From Bacillota bacterium (GTDB lineage: Bacteria; Bacillota_I; Bacilli_A; RF39; UBA660): DNA of 64,000 bases. Positions 37,030 through 46,865 of this stretch are shown here, in pieces (the stretch's first letter is position 1; every line of letters starts with the position of its first letter). Position numbers and translations under genes: made by a program. The notes beneath the pieces are model-generated. The model searched no databases. It worked only from the letters and a program-made list of their open reading frames with translations, and was not told the origin of the DNA. The DNA lies in the NCBI GenBank assembly GCA_003524085.1, contig DOEC01000035.1:1-64000 (forward strand). The letters are read 5' to 3'.

Positions 37030-37260
37030 ACTTCCAAGCTCTAAATCCACCCATCATATGACATTTATATGTGCTAGATTTATAATCGAGTCGTATTTAG
37101 TAAAACAGTTTCCCACTAGGTCATACTCTAAATGCTTTCCTTTATTAACTGGCAGTTTTATTTCATCTTCACTATCCATTATACTAGCATTAGCTATCTT
37201 AGTAAAACCATGACTTTCTATAACTTTCATATGGTCTAAACTTGCCTGTCTTTATCTTAT
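37030..37260 (-). pseudogene. Fragment of a DUF362-type protein
   Basis: Minus-strand frame reads HMKVIESHGFTKIANASIMD and then SEDEIKLPVNKGKHL, YDSIINLAH; after a one-base shift, HYKCHMMGGF. This resembles the central part of DUF362 iron-sulfur-associated proteins (HFKGHxMGGFGGALKN). Both ends are missing and stops interrupt it. The rest of 37002-37399 holds no gene. Confidence 0.45.
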
Positions 37261-37399
37261 ATAAGCTGTATTACATTTAACAATTGTAGCATTAACTTAT
37301 TGTACAAGCCCCTATATTAATTCAGACTTCAAATATTCTAACTAATAATTTACTGCTTATCTCTTTTGTAAAATATACTTTACTCATAAAATGCTCTAT

Positions 37400-37768
37400 T
37401 TAATATAATTTACTTCCTGGAATTACTCCATCATCTATAAACGATAGTTTAACTATTTCCTTTCCATCAACCTTGCACTCAAAAGACAAAAGCATACCAT
37501 TAGATTCCATCCCCATCATATTTCTTGGTGGTAAATTTAAAATAGCAATTACATTCTTACCAATTAACTCTTCTGGTCTATAAAACTCCTTAATTCCACT
37601 TAATATAATTCTTTCGTCATTAGTCCCATCATCAAGTGTAAACTTTAATAACTTGCTACTCTTTGGAACTTCTTCACAATTAACTATCTTTACTGCTCTT
37701 AAGTCACTTTTACTAAAAGTATCAAAATCAACCCTCTCAGTAAAAAGTGGTTCAATTTCTATATTCAT
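37400..37768 (-). CDS. tRNA-binding (EMAP/MetRS-beta-like) domain protein
   Basis: 122 residues, entirely an OB-fold of the type at the C-terminus of MetRS and in CsaA/Arc1p: FSKSDLRAVKIVNCEEVP, LLKFTLDDG, ERIILSGIKEFY, PEELIGKNVIAILNL and MGMESNGMLLSFE. Stand-alone versions bind tRNA or chaperone proteins (family knowledge). AGAAGGTAG precedes the ATG. Confidence 0.88.
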   Translation of the reverse strand: MNIEIEPLFTERVDFDTFSKSDLRAVKIVNCEEVPKSSKLLKFTLDDGTNDERIILSGIKEFYRPEELIGKNVIAILNLPPRNMMGMESNGMLLSFECKVDGKEIVKLSFIDDGVIPGSKLY

Positions 37769-37840
37769 ATTCTACCTTCTTTCTATATTTATTATAAACT
37801 AAATACGAAAAAAATACAAATGATAATTTTGTGAAAACCG

Positions 37841-38058
37841 TTGATTAAGTTTATTTAATATGTTACTATTAAATCGTGTTAGATTTCTTGCTGGTAATTT
37901 AACACAATATACAATTTAGTCGATAATTTATATTTTCAGGCAAGAGAAAATATATCTATTCGGGGGATACTTCTTAGGGAGTATCCTCTTTTTCGAAAGG
38001 AGGTGAAAAAATGAATTATGGATATCATAACAAGATTTTAGTTTATAATAATTTTTAA
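37841..38058 (+). other. Structured leader with terminator before a 15-codon ORF
   Basis: Promoter TTGATT (37841-37846), 17 bases, TACTAT (37864-37869). The RNA holds CGTGTTA/TAACAC and CTTGC/GCAAG pairings and a strong terminator GGATAC / GTATCC plus TCTTTTT (37965-37993). A perfect AAAGGAGGTG then precedes an ATG (38011) that opens only 15 codons (MNYGYHNKILVYNNF). It looks like a regulated leader whose gene has been lost, or a small RNA. The rest, 38059-38439, shows nothing I can support. Confidence 0.4.
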
Positions 38059-38439
38059 AAGATGTATGACTTTTAAAGTTAATTAAAAAATAGATATCTA
38101 GTTACAATCAGATGGAATTCTCTTAGAAAATATATTATTAATTTTAATCAGGACCAAAGTCTAAGGTTAGGATTTAAACAAATAAAAAACATCAAATATA
38201 TGGTGTAAACTTCATATGGAGTGAATTACGTAGATATCAATAACTCTTTACTTATTATCGATTAATATACAAATATCACCAATAGCAATATTTACTAAAA
38301 CTTTAACAGAAATTATAAAAAATAGTTCAAAAAACTAATAAAATAGCTATAATTTCTTTATATTTCAATGAAAGTATGATAAAATTAAAATAGTTGAGTA
38401 TTTTAAATGATACTTTTTTCTTTTAGAAAGAAGGTATAT

Positions 38440-39861
38440 ATGAAGAAAAAGAGATTTAGTGAATATAATAACTATAAATATGACTTATCTAAAGATACAT
38501 GGTTTAATCCTGTTGTAGAATGGGATTCAAAACTATTTATCGATCCCTTACTGTTAAAAAGAACCAATATTAAAGAGTTAAAAAATTGCTATCAAGAATT
38601 AATTGAATTCTTTAAAAATGCTTGTGTTACATTAAAAACAAAATCAATACCAAAAACATTAGTAGAAAATATGTTGAATTTTAGAGAAGTAGAAGAAGCG
38701 CAATTAGGATACTCCTATGATAGCAATAAAGGTAGCGGATTTTCTGGGCTAACTGCTTTAAAATTTTTTGAAAACTTTTCTAAATATATAGATTCAAAAA
38801 TATTTGATTATGATGAATTGGAAGAGATTACTTTATTTGAAGAAAATGTTGATCTTGATAGAATAACTGATATGATACTATCTATAACTAAACGCTATTT
38901 TATTACTTATAGTTGTAGTATCGCTGAAAAAGAGGGATTTCCTTTAGATAAATTTAATATATTAACTCATTTTAATTTTGATGAAATGAGTTGGATAACT
39001 GAGATAGTTGAAATGCCTTATATAATTAACAGTGAGAACAAAAAAATTCCTGTATTATTAGTTCCACATTCTATCTTAGTTGGAAAATTACATTATAATT
39101 CTGAAAACTTTATTACTTGGTTGTGGAATAACGAAACAGACTACGTAAAAGCTACATTTGAATATAATATAAAAAAAGAATTAGAATCCAACAAAAAGGA
39201 AATTATAGAAAAAATTATAGAAAATAATGATACCGACCTTTTTAAAAGATTTGGTAATGAACCAGCTGAGCCATATGATTTACAAAAAGATAAAGATATA
39301 ATTAATAAAGTTTATGATTTTGTTAAAAATATAAAAATAACAAATAAAAATAGTGAAATTCCTGTGCTAGAAATGGCTGATGATTTAATAAGGGATATAG
39401 AACATGCTGTACAAGATGAAAGGGGATGGACTTTACTATTAAATGATGCAAGTATTAAGTTTAGAGCAGAACCAATTATTTCAAAGTTTTCACATTTAAT
39501 TATGGAAAGACAATCTGAAAGTTTAGGATTCAATCTAGATATTTCTCCTGAGACGAACAAAGGTAGAGGCCCTGTTGATTTTAAATTATCAAGAGGTAGA
39601 GAAAAAGTTTTAATTGAAATTAAAACTTCTACACATCCAGACTTAATGACATGTATAGAAGATCATAAACAATTACATCAATATATGAAACAAGAAAGTT
39701 GCAAAGATGCTATTTTATTAGTTTTTTATAATAAGGAAAGTGATTTAGAAAAAATAAGTGAATTACATACTAAAGTAGCAGAGTCTAATATAAGAAATAA
39801 TCACAATATGATGATAAGGACAATAAATTGTATACCAGGACTATCTGCTTCAAATTTATAA
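38440..39861 (+). CDS. PD-(D/E)XK nuclease-like protein
   Basis: 473 residues from the ATG at 38440 (AAGAAGG upstream; the 38407 ATG lacks a site). The N-terminal region (NNYKYDLSKDTWFNPVVEWD) and the helical middle are unrecognised. The C-terminal third contains GPVDFKLSRG...VLIEIKTS with Asp380, Glu393 and Lys395, matching the D-(x)n-E-x-K core of restriction-type nucleases, followed by HKQLHQYMKQ. Codon use is even more AT-rich than the core genes and a decayed gene follows, suggesting an acquired defence gene (inference). The target is unknown. Confidence 0.6.
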   Translation: MKKKRFSEYNNYKYDLSKDTWFNPVVEWDSKLFIDPLLLKRTNIKELKNCYQELIEFFKNACVTLKTKSIPKTLVENMLNFREVEEAQLGYSYDSNKGSGFSGLTALKFFENFSKYIDSKIFDYDELEEITLFEENVDLDRITDMILSITKRYFITYSCSIAEKEGFPLDKFNILTHFNFDEMSWITEIVEMPYIINSENKKIPVLLVPHSILVGKLHYNSENFITWLWNNETDYVKATFEYNIKKELESNKKEIIEKIIENNDTDLFKRFGNEPAEPYDLQKDKDIINKVYDFVKNIKITNKNSEIPVLEMADDLIRDIEHAVQDERGWTLLLNDASIKFRAEPIISKFSHLIMERQSESLGFNLDISPETNKGRGPVDFKLSRGREKVLIEIKTSTHPDLMTCIEDHKQLHQYMKQESCKDAILLVFYNKESDLEKISELHTKVAESNIRNNHNMMIRTINCIPGLSASNL

Positions 39862-40174
39862 CAATTAAACCTTTTGAAAAAATATAGATTAAATTTATCA
39901 ATGTATTTTGTTTAATAATATTAATACATCATTTTTCTAGGATAATTTCTTCGTAAGACAAAAAAATCAAACTCTCGATTGATATCACATATTAAGTTCA
40001 ACTAAATAGTTTGAACGGATTCGCCAATGAAACGATAATAAAGATTATCTGAAACTCCTAAAGTAAAACTAGCAAACAACCAATTTCTAATAATATTCTA
40101 ACATTAAAACTATTGTTATGTCTCGAAAAAATTCCAGTTTCTTAATAAAAGTATATTGATTAGGAAGTGTTTGT

Positions 40175-40978
40175 ATGTTAAAAATGAAAATTAAATTATT
40201 TTTATTGGAATATAAGAGAATATTTTATGTAATTCTATTTATATCACCATTGCTAGTTTAGATAAAAATACCAAAATATCAATCCAGATGATCCAACAAA
40301 AATTGGAGTGCTGGGGGACCTTATTGGGAACGGTTGTTGGTGGAGTTTTCTCTTTAATTGGATCTATATATGTAAAATAATAAACAAATAGTTAGTGAAT
40401 CAGAAATAAAGAAAAAATATAATATATAAACCTTTATATGATAAATTATTAGATACGAAAAAAATAATTGAAGAAGAAAATCGTTATCCTACATATATTA
40501 GTTATAAGAAAGATCAGCAAACAATAAGAAGACATCCACAAATTATTGCATGAGGCAGGGTATGTAATGATAGTAGAATTTTAGATTCTCCTAAAATTTT
40601 AAAGACACAAAATCAAAAGTATATTAAATCTATTGAAGACTATTTTTTGATAAGAAATAGTGCAAATGATATTATTCAAAATATAATTAATAAAACTTTA
40701 CGAAGCGAACTAGGTAAAGAAAATACAATTGCAAATTTAGAAGTTGTCTATCTGATGAAATATTAGAAGATACACTTAATGGAAGTAGATTGAAGGAATA
40801 TTGTGATACGAAAGCCAAGATGAAACTCTAAATGAAAAATATAATATTGCTGCGAGTATAGTATTAGATAAATGCAAAAACATTGAAAAAATAGAAAACA
40901 TTAGAAATGCGTATTATAATTGGGCAAAAATGCAAAATGAGACAATAGAATTATTAATTTTAGAAGTCAATTTAAAAT
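40175..40978 (+). pseudogene. Decayed membrane protein gene
   Basis: After AGGAAGTG an ATG begins a hydrophobic helix (LFLLEYKRIFYVILFISPLLV) and then stops. Other frames carry GTVVGGVFSLIGSIYVK (a second span), RHPQIIA, and long charged helices up to 40978. At least four frame changes or stops are needed to join them. Region 39862-40174 before it shows no gene. It probably once formed a unit with the 76-residue ORF that follows. Confidence 0.55.
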
Positions 40979-41209
40979 ATGAGAAACAAAGAAGGGAAGA
41001 AAATTAATACTTATGGAATGGATAAAAATGAAGTAATAAGAGAATTGAAATTGGAAATAGAGAAAGACCCTGATTTAAAATATTACTTAAATAATGAATA
41101 TGTTGAAAAAATGTTTGAACTGTTGATAGAAGTCATTGAAAATGTTATTGAAAAAAATAATAAGAAAGTAGAAGAAGATAAAAAAGGATTATTTTGCAAG
41201 AGGATTTAA
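40979..41209 (+). CDS. Small charged helical protein
   Basis: 76 residues. It starts within the last codons of the decayed membrane gene (TATGAG junction). Almost entirely charged helix (VIRELKLEIEKDPDLKYYL and MFELLIEVIENVIEKNNKK). No domain recognised. It may be an intact partner of the dead upstream gene or itself a remnant. No ribosome site is evident. Confidence 0.4.
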   Translation: MRNKEGKKINTYGMDKNEVIRELKLEIEKDPDLKYYLNNEYVEKMFELLIEVIENVIEKNNKKVEEDKKGLFCKRI

Positions 41210-41576
41210 ATATTAAAAAGTAGCATACTGATCACACTAAGCCGTAATCATAGGTTTTTTTACATAAAACCTCGTGTAACTCAAGTAACACTTATTTAAG
41301 TTTTCAGTAATAGACTAAATCTATTTCTTCTAATTTAACACGCTTTTACTCACTTGTTTTAAAGACTTTTTAAGCCCATTTGAAGCACTTTTCTTGTATT
41401 CTTTATAAAATATGATTTGCACTGATTTAAATCAACATCCTTATTCATTTTTTTTACAGAAATAGTATTAATTATATTGTTTACTTCTTAATCTTAAATT
41501 AATATATTTATTATTCATATTATAAATGCAAGAATTTAGATAAATATATTTCAGTGTACTTTCCAGAGTATAAAAT
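41210..41576. other. Gene-free stretch
   Basis: No supported gene. The minus strand shows a short phrase starting MNKDVDLNQCKSYF that stops repeatedly, probably a relic. A 63-codon minus-strand ORF at 41468-41659 runs into the tRNA and is not real. Confidence 0.5.
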
Positions 41577-41604
41577 ATAAAAAAGCCCTTGTTACAAGGA
41601 CTTA
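41577..41604 (-). terminator. Terminator of the tRNA gene
   Basis: On the minus strand, AAGTCCTTGTAACAAGGGCTT hairpin followed by six T, 12 bases after the CCA end. Confidence 0.85.
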
Positions 41605-41615
41605 TTAACATTATT

Positions 41616-41690
41616 TGGAGCAAGCGATGGGAATCGAACCCACGTCTCAGCCTTGGCAAGGCCGCGTACTAGCCGTTGTACTACGCCTGC
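41616..41690 (-). tRNA. tRNA-Gly (anticodon GCC)
   Basis: 75 bases including an encoded CCA. Acceptor stem GCAGGCG / CGCTTGC; D arm with AGTACAACGGCTAGTAC; anticodon loop TTGCCAA within CGGCC/GGCTG; T arm GTGGG TTCGATT CCCAT. Promoter on the minus strand: TTGTTT, 17 bases, TATGAT, within 41700-41760. Confidence 0.97.
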
Positions 41691-41826
41691 ACTTGTTTTT
41701 TCAAAATGCATAAATATCATATCATAAATTATTAGAAAAAACAAGTGTAAAATTTGTGTAAAAATCTAATATTTTGTTTGACTATTTTACTTTTTTATTA
41801 TACACTTTCTATAGAGGGTAGGAAAT

Positions 41827-42597
41827 ATGAAAGATAAAATAAGTAATGAAGAATTTGCAAGCATAGAAAGCATATTTAAAAATAGAGACATGGCACCTTA
41901 TGAAGATGCAATAATAAATGCTTGTAATGCTTCAGTTGACAGAAAAAGAAGAGAAAGAAATGTAAAAAGCGAAAAAAGACGTAAAGAAGAAATGAAATCA
42001 AAAATAGTTTCTGCTGTTCTTGCAGCTTTAGTACTTGTTGGTGGAGTAACTATCACAAAAGGTGTAGTAGACAAAGCTAATGAAATTGCAAATGAAATAA
42101 CTGAAAACAAAGAAAACTATGACAAACAAAAAGTCATGGACGAAATTAGTAAGAAGATTGGCTCTTTAGTCTTTGTAAAAGATGAAGATTTTAACGAAAA
42201 ATATGACACACCAGAAGTTAGCATATTAAGCCAGTGCACCAAAAGAACACAAGATAACACAGGCTACATGTATTTGCACCAAAAAATAGCAGACAAAATT
42301 AATGAGTTACCACCTGAATTACAAGAATACGCTATATGCGCAACTCTAGAAGGCATGGGAAGTAATAGAAGTGTTTTATTTGATGGAGTTACTACAAACG
42401 CAGACTATCTAATTAAGTGTCTTGGATTAAACGACGCTAAAGATTTAGAAGAATATTTAAGCCATGTTAACAAAGATGGAAGTTCTGATTTTTCTGAATT
42501 TCTAAATAGCCAATATGAACAAAATGACTTTATAATGGCTGTAGTAAATGCAGAATTAAACGAAATAGGTAGAGGTGTTTCTAGTGGAAGAAATTAA
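41827..42597 (+). CDS. Membrane-anchored protein of unknown function
   Basis: 256 residues. A charged N-terminal helix (RKRRERNVKSEKRRKEEMKS), one transmembrane segment (~59-77, KIVSAVLAALVLVGGVTI), then a soluble acidic domain with no recognised family. GAGGGTAGG precedes the ATG. It overlaps the next ORF by 14 bases. Function unknown. Confidence 0.7.
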   Translation: MKDKISNEEFASIESIFKNRDMAPYEDAIINACNASVDRKRRERNVKSEKRRKEEMKSKIVSAVLAALVLVGGVTITKGVVDKANEIANEITENKENYDKQKVMDEISKKIGSLVFVKDEDFNEKYDTPEVSILSQCTKRTQDNTGYMYLHQKIADKINELPPELQEYAICATLEGMGSNRSVLFDGVTTNADYLIKCLGLNDAKDLEEYLSHVNKDGSSDFSEFLNSQYEQNDFIMAVVNAELNEIGRGVSSGRN

Positions 42598-42832
42598 TGT
42601 AAATGTAACAGATATTGATGGTAAAGAATATATAGAACTAGATACAGTAGAAGTTAAGGGTAGTAAATATGTTTATCTAGTTAGTACAAATGACGACAAA
42701 GACTTTCTAATCAATAAAATAGTTCTTGATAATGGAAAAGAATATTATGAAAGCTTAGAAAGTAACGAAGAATTTCAAATAGTACTTTTAAACTTTATCA
42801 AAAAGAACAAAAGTGTTATAAATGAGTTATAG
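42584..42832 (+). CDS. Small DUF1292-like protein
   Basis: 82 residues from GTG 42584, chosen because AGAGGTG lies just upstream. Strand pattern INVNVTDIDGKEYIELDTVE...YVYLVSTNDDKDFLI resembles DUF1292-type small proteins of Firmicutes. It is translationally coupled to the membrane protein before it. Function unknown. Confidence 0.6.
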   Translation: MEEINVNVTDIDGKEYIELDTVEVKGSKYVYLVSTNDDKDFLINKIVLDNGKEYYESLESNEEFQIVLLNFIKKNKSVINEL

Positions 42833-42834
42833 TA

Positions 42835-42862
42835 AAGTAGCCTTTTTATAGGTTGCTTTTTT
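42835..42862 (+). terminator. Intrinsic terminator
   Basis: AAGTAGCC tttttata GGTTGCTT hairpin with T run. Confidence 0.8.
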
Positions 42863-42881
42863 CTTTATCTTTGTATATAAT
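42853..42881 (+). promoter_or_regulatory. Probable glmS promoter
   Basis: TTGCTT (42853-42858), 17 bases, TATAAT (42876-42881). The -35 sits inside the descending arm of the preceding terminator. Confidence 0.55.
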
Positions 42882-42926
42882 ATTTACAGAAGATATGAAA
42901 CGAAAGGAGTATTTTATTCATATTTA

Positions 42927-43052
42927 GCGCCAGAACCATAAGTGGTTGACGAGGTTAACAGTTATCGATTTTTCGGCGGATGCTGTTACGGATAAGTAGT
43001 TCGTTAGAAGTATTACAAAAAGTAAAATCAATATTACAACAAAATATACTTC
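42927..43052 (+). promoter_or_regulatory. glmS ribozyme-riboswitch
   Basis: Conserved core: cleavage site before GCGCCAGAAC (G+1 at 42927), then GTTGACGAGG, TTATCGA, TTTCGGCGGATG and the P4 stem GAAGTAT (43007-43013) / ATACTTC (43046-43052). This self-cleaving RNA uses glucosamine-6-phosphate as cofactor and destabilises the glmS mRNA when the sugar is abundant (established). It lies directly ahead of glmS. Confidence 0.95.
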
Positions 43053-43083
43053 ATGCTAAATTTTTTAGTATGGAGGGATTTTT

Positions 43084-44829
43084 ATGTGTGGTATCATTGG
43101 ATACGTAGGAGAAAAGAGATGTAGTATAGATGTAATTATAGATGGGCTTAAGCACCTAGAATACAGGGGTTATGACAGTGCAGGTATAGCTTATGTTAAA
43201 GATAATAATGTTGTAATAGAAAGGGAAGTAGGTAGAATTAGTAATCTAGAGAGTGTTCTTAAAAAAGACACTTCTCATATAGGAATCGGGCATACTAGAT
43301 GGGCAACTCATGGTAAACCAACAAAAGAAAATGCTCATCCTCATAAGGTAGGCAATATTACTTTAGTACATAATGGAATTATTGATAATTTTATGGAGTT
43401 AAAAAGCACTCTAATGAGTGAAGGCTACACTTTCAAAAGTGACACAGATACTGAAGTAGCTGCTGCTTACATTGATTCTTTATATAAAGAAAATAACGAT
43501 ATGATTAAGAGTTTAAGTATATGTGTTAATAAGTTTTTAGGTAGTTATGCTTTTGGCATTATTAATGAGTTAGAAACAGATGTATTATATGCTTTAAGAA
43601 AAGATAGTCCATTAATTATTGGTGTAGGAGAAAATGAAAACTTTATTGCAAGTGATGTGCCATCTATTTTAAAGTATACTAATAAGTATATTGATATAGA
43701 GAATGACGAAATAGTTAAAATAACAAAAGATAAAGTTACTGTATATGATAAGAATTGCAATATCATTAATAAAGAAATAAGCGTGTTTGAAGGGGATGCT
43801 AATTTAGTAGAGAAGAATGGTTATGAGACATACATGCTTAAAGAAATACATGAAGAAGCAGAAGTTATAAAGAAGACTAGTGAAGCAAGTATTGACTTTG
43901 ATATAACAAAGTATGATGAAATAGATATAGTCGCTTGTGGAAGTGCTTATCACGCTGGACTAGTTGGTAAATACATGATAGAAAAACTATGTAACATAAA
44001 AGTGAATGTATGTATTGCAAGTGAATACCAATACGATAAACATTTTTATAAAGGTAAAACTTTAGTTATAGCAATAAGTCAAAGTGGGGAAACTGCAGAC
44101 ACAAAAAAATGTGTTAATATTGCAAATGATATGGGTGTTGATACTTTAGGAATTGTTAACGTTAAAGGAAGCAGTATTGCTAGAATATGTAAACATGTTA
44201 TATATACTTTAGCAGGTCCTGAAATAGCAGTGGCAACAACAAAAGCTTATCTAGCACAAATCACAACACTTATACTACTTGCAGTTAAAAATAGTAAAGA
44301 AAAAATAAATACTGAAGACTTGCAAAAACTACCTTATTATATAGAAACTCTAATTAACAAAGATTATACTTCTCTTGCAAATATGCTTTATACAAAAGAC
44401 GACATCTACTTTATTGGTAGAGGAATAGATTATGCTCTTTGTATGGAAGGAAGTTTAAAACTAAAAGAAATTAGTTACATTCATAGTGAAGCTTATGCAG
44501 CAGGAGAGTTAAAACACGGGACAATTTCATTAATTAGTGAAGGAACACCTGTTATAGTATTTGCAACAAGTGATGAGTTATACTTAAAAACAATAAGTAA
44601 TGCTAAAGAAGTTAAAGCAAGAGGTGCTTATGTAATACTAGTAACTGATAAAGAAGTTATTAATGAAGGAGTTTATGACGAGTTAATTAGTATTCCTAAA
44701 GTAACTGAAGAATTAAGACCAATCTTAACAATTATACCTTTACAATTAATAAGTTATGAAGTTGCTAAGTTAAGAGATAATGATATTGATAAACCTAAGA
44801 ATTTGGCTAAGAGTGTAACAGTGGAGTAA
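43084..44829 (+). CDS. glmS: Glutamine-fructose-6-phosphate aminotransferase
   Basis: 581 residues. N-terminal glutaminase with nucleophile Cys2 (MCGIIGYVG), HTRWATHG and HNGIIDN; two SIS sugar-isomerase domains (ACGSAYHAG...AISQSGETADT, and IGRGIDYALCMEGSLKLKEISYIHSEAYAAGELKHG); C-terminus DIDKPKNLAKSVTVE. It makes glucosamine-6-phosphate from fructose-6-phosphate and glutamine, the entry to peptidoglycan precursors. Controlled by the upstream ribozyme. Slightly shorter than the ~600 of B. subtilis. Confidence 0.98.
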   Translation: MCGIIGYVGEKRCSIDVIIDGLKHLEYRGYDSAGIAYVKDNNVVIEREVGRISNLESVLKKDTSHIGIGHTRWATHGKPTKENAHPHKVGNITLVHNGIIDNFMELKSTLMSEGYTFKSDTDTEVAAAYIDSLYKENNDMIKSLSICVNKFLGSYAFGIINELETDVLYALRKDSPLIIGVGENENFIASDVPSILKYTNKYIDIENDEIVKITKDKVTVYDKNCNIINKEISVFEGDANLVEKNGYETYMLKEIHEEAEVIKKTSEASIDFDITKYDEIDIVACGSAYHAGLVGKYMIEKLCNIKVNVCIASEYQYDKHFYKGKTLVIAISQSGETADTKKCVNIANDMGVDTLGIVNVKGSSIARICKHVIYTLAGPEIAVATTKAYLAQITTLILLAVKNSKEKINTEDLQKLPYYIETLINKDYTSLANMLYTKDDIYFIGRGIDYALCMEGSLKLKEISYIHSEAYAAGELKHGTISLISEGTPVIVFATSDELYLKTISNAKEVKARGAYVILVTDKEVINEGVYDELISIPKVTEELRPILTIIPLQLISYEVAKLRDNDIDKPKNLAKSVTVE

Positions 44830-44832
44830 GCA

Positions 44833-45561
44833 ATGCTTAAACTCCTATTTAGTAAAGAATATATATTTTTATGGCTAATAGTTATCTTAATACCAATTAT
44901 CCAAAAGAAAGTAATAGGTTTCTTTGGTGAATTTTGGGTTAAACTAGAACTTAAAAAATTAAAGAAAGACTACAAAGTTTTAAATAACGTAATTATAAGA
45001 ACTATAGACAATTCCACTCATCAAATAGATCATATAGTAGTTTCTAAATATAGCATATTTGTAATAGAAACTAAGCAGATAAATGGGTATATTAAAGGTA
45101 ACGATTACGACAAAAACTGGACTGTCAAAAGAGGAAAAAACACTTACTATATCAATAACCCAGTTCATCAAAACTATGGACATATAAAAGCTTTGTCTGA
45201 AGTCTTAGGAATAAACACAGATAAATTCATTTCAATTGTATGCATTTCTAGTCAAGCTAAAGTTAGAGTTAACTCAAAGTTTGTAGTTAGAATTTATATG
45301 CTCGTTAAATATATTAAAAGTTATACAAACGAATTACTTTCAAATTATATAGAAGTGTATAACACTTTAGTTAGTAGAAATATTAAAGGCTACACTAATT
45401 CTAGAATGCATGTTAAAAGCGTAAAAGAAATAAAGAAAGTAACAGCTAATGACCTAATTAAAAAATGCCCACTTTGCGGCGGAGAACTTGTTAACAGACA
45501 AAGCAAGTATGGTAGTTTCATAGGCTGTTCTAATTACCCTAGATGCAAGTTCAAAAAGTAA
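44833..45561 (+). CDS. NERD-domain protein with topoisomerase-type zinc finger
   Basis: 242 residues. One N-terminal membrane segment (~8-25), a NERD nuclease-related domain (GEFWVKLELKKL...QIDHIVVSKYSIFVIETKQ, giving the D...E-x-K core) and a C-terminal four-Cys finger CPLCGGELVNRQ...FIGCSNYPRCKF as in topoisomerase I. Probably a membrane-associated nuclease or DNA-binding protein. It follows glmS by 3 bases and ends at a terminator. Confidence 0.85.
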   Translation: MLKLLFSKEYIFLWLIVILIPIIQKKVIGFFGEFWVKLELKKLKKDYKVLNNVIIRTIDNSTHQIDHIVVSKYSIFVIETKQINGYIKGNDYDKNWTVKRGKNTYYINNPVHQNYGHIKALSEVLGINTDKFISIVCISSQAKVRVNSKFVVRIYMLVKYIKSYTNELLSNYIEVYNTLVSRNIKGYTNSRMHVKSVKEIKKVTANDLIKKCPLCGGELVNRQSKYGSFIGCSNYPRCKFKK

Positions 45562-45565
45562 CCAG

Positions 45566-45592
45566 AAGTCTCTTTTCTTAGAGACTTTTTTG
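45566..45592 (+). terminator. Intrinsic terminator
   Basis: AAGTCTC ttttctta GAGACTT hairpin with six T. Confidence 0.85.
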
Positions 45593-45658
45593 AATTAACT
45601 ATAGGATTTTTAAGAAAAGTATAGTATAATATTAGACAAGAGAAGGTGGTTTATATTT

Positions 45659-45925
45659 ATGACTGCTATTATTTTTATAGGTTTCTTAATATTCTGTTAT
45701 ATTTTTAGAGACTCATATAAAAACAAGCAAGAACCAAAAGAAGAAAAGCCTAAAAAGAAAAACATATCTCCTTATTCTGAAGAAGAAATGGACAAGTACA
45801 ACCTAGAAGAATGGCAAAAAGATTTAGTAAGAGAAGGAAGATTTGCACCTTGGAGTTTTAAAAAAAAATCAACTTATAGTGGAAAGTTAAGTGACGGACA
45901 ATATTATAAAGATGACGATGTTTAA
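45659..45925 (+). CDS. Small membrane-anchored protein
   Basis: 88 residues: one N-terminal membrane segment (~3-18), a Lys/Glu/Pro-rich linker and a C-terminal part with EEMDKYNLEEWQKDLVREGR. AGAAGGTGG precedes the ATG. No family recognised. Confidence 0.65.
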   Translation: MTAIIFIGFLIFCYIFRDSYKNKQEPKEEKPKKKNISPYSEEEMDKYNLEEWQKDLVREGRFAPWSFKKKSTYSGKLSDGQYYKDDDV

Positions 45926-45955
45926 TAGATAATTATATATGTGAGGTAAGTTAAA

Positions 45956-46849
45956 ATGATTATTAAAGATAATAGAAAATTAAGACAAAAAGATTTTAAA
46001 AATGAAAAAGAATTACAAACATACTTTGAAGAAAATCTAAATAAAATTTTAGGATACAAATTTGTAAAAACTGAATTTATAGTTGGAAATTATAGAATAG
46101 ATTCTTTGGCATTTGATGAAGAAACTAAGGCATTCAGAATTATTGAGTATAAAAATGTTAAAAATCATAGTTTAGTAGATCAGGGCTATACTTATTTAAA
46201 ATTATTGTTAGAAAGAAAAGCCGATTTTGTGCTTAAATTTAATGAAGTATATAATTTAAATTATAAATTATCTGATATTGACTGGAGTCAGTCTAGAATA
46301 ATATTCGTTTCGCCAACTTATACTGACTACCAGTTGAATGCTACTGATTTTAAAAATATACCTGTTGACTTAGTTAAAGTCACTAGATATGAAGAAAATA
46401 TAGTTGACATAGAATTTATAAAAAAGACAAGTAATGTTAAGATAGATGAAATTAATGATAAACCCGCTCAAAAAGATGTTAATAAAGAAATTAAAGTATA
46501 TACTGAAGAAGATCATTTATGTAACTTATCTGAAGAAATTAAAGCGATTTATGAAAATTTGAAAAATAAAATATTAGAACTTGATGACATTGATGTAGAT
46601 GTGAAAAAATATTATATTGCATTCAAGGGAAGAAGAAATATAGTTGATATAGAATTCACTCAAAGCAAAATTAGAGTAGATATTAATATGAAAAAAGGGA
46701 CTTTGAACGATCCTTTAAATATAACCAAAGATATTTCTAGTATTGGACATTGGGGTAATGGAGACTATAGAGTGGAGATAACAAAAGAAGAGGAAATAGA
46801 TAATGTTATTCCATTAATTAGACAGTCGCTAAAAGTAAATAAAAAATAA
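45956..46849 (+). CDS. DUF5655-type protein with N-terminal PD-(D/E)XK nuclease fold
   Basis: 297 residues. The N-terminal half has YRIDSLAFDEETKAFRIIEYK with Asp49, Glu64 and Lys66 in the nuclease arrangement. The C-terminal half (YYIAFKGRRNIVDIEF...GHWGNGDYRVEI) is the DUF5655 domain, often found with restriction systems (COG3586 type). It lies 16 bases ahead of the leader ORF of the type I restriction operon and may belong to it. Confidence 0.75.
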   Translation: MIIKDNRKLRQKDFKNEKELQTYFEENLNKILGYKFVKTEFIVGNYRIDSLAFDEETKAFRIIEYKNVKNHSLVDQGYTYLKLLLERKADFVLKFNEVYNLNYKLSDIDWSQSRIIFVSPTYTDYQLNATDFKNIPVDLVKVTRYEENIVDIEFIKKTSNVKIDEINDKPAQKDVNKEIKVYTEEDHLCNLSEEIKAIYENLKNKILELDDIDVDVKKYYIAFKGRRNIVDIEFTQSKIRVDINMKKGTLNDPLNITKDISSIGHWGNGDYRVEITKEEEIDNVIPLIRQSLKVNKK

Positions 46850-46865
46850 GGAAGGAATGATTAAA

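Noticed and set aside
41468..41659. 63-codon minus-strand ORF
   Set aside because: It begins inside the tRNA-Gly gene and covers its terminator; chance frame.
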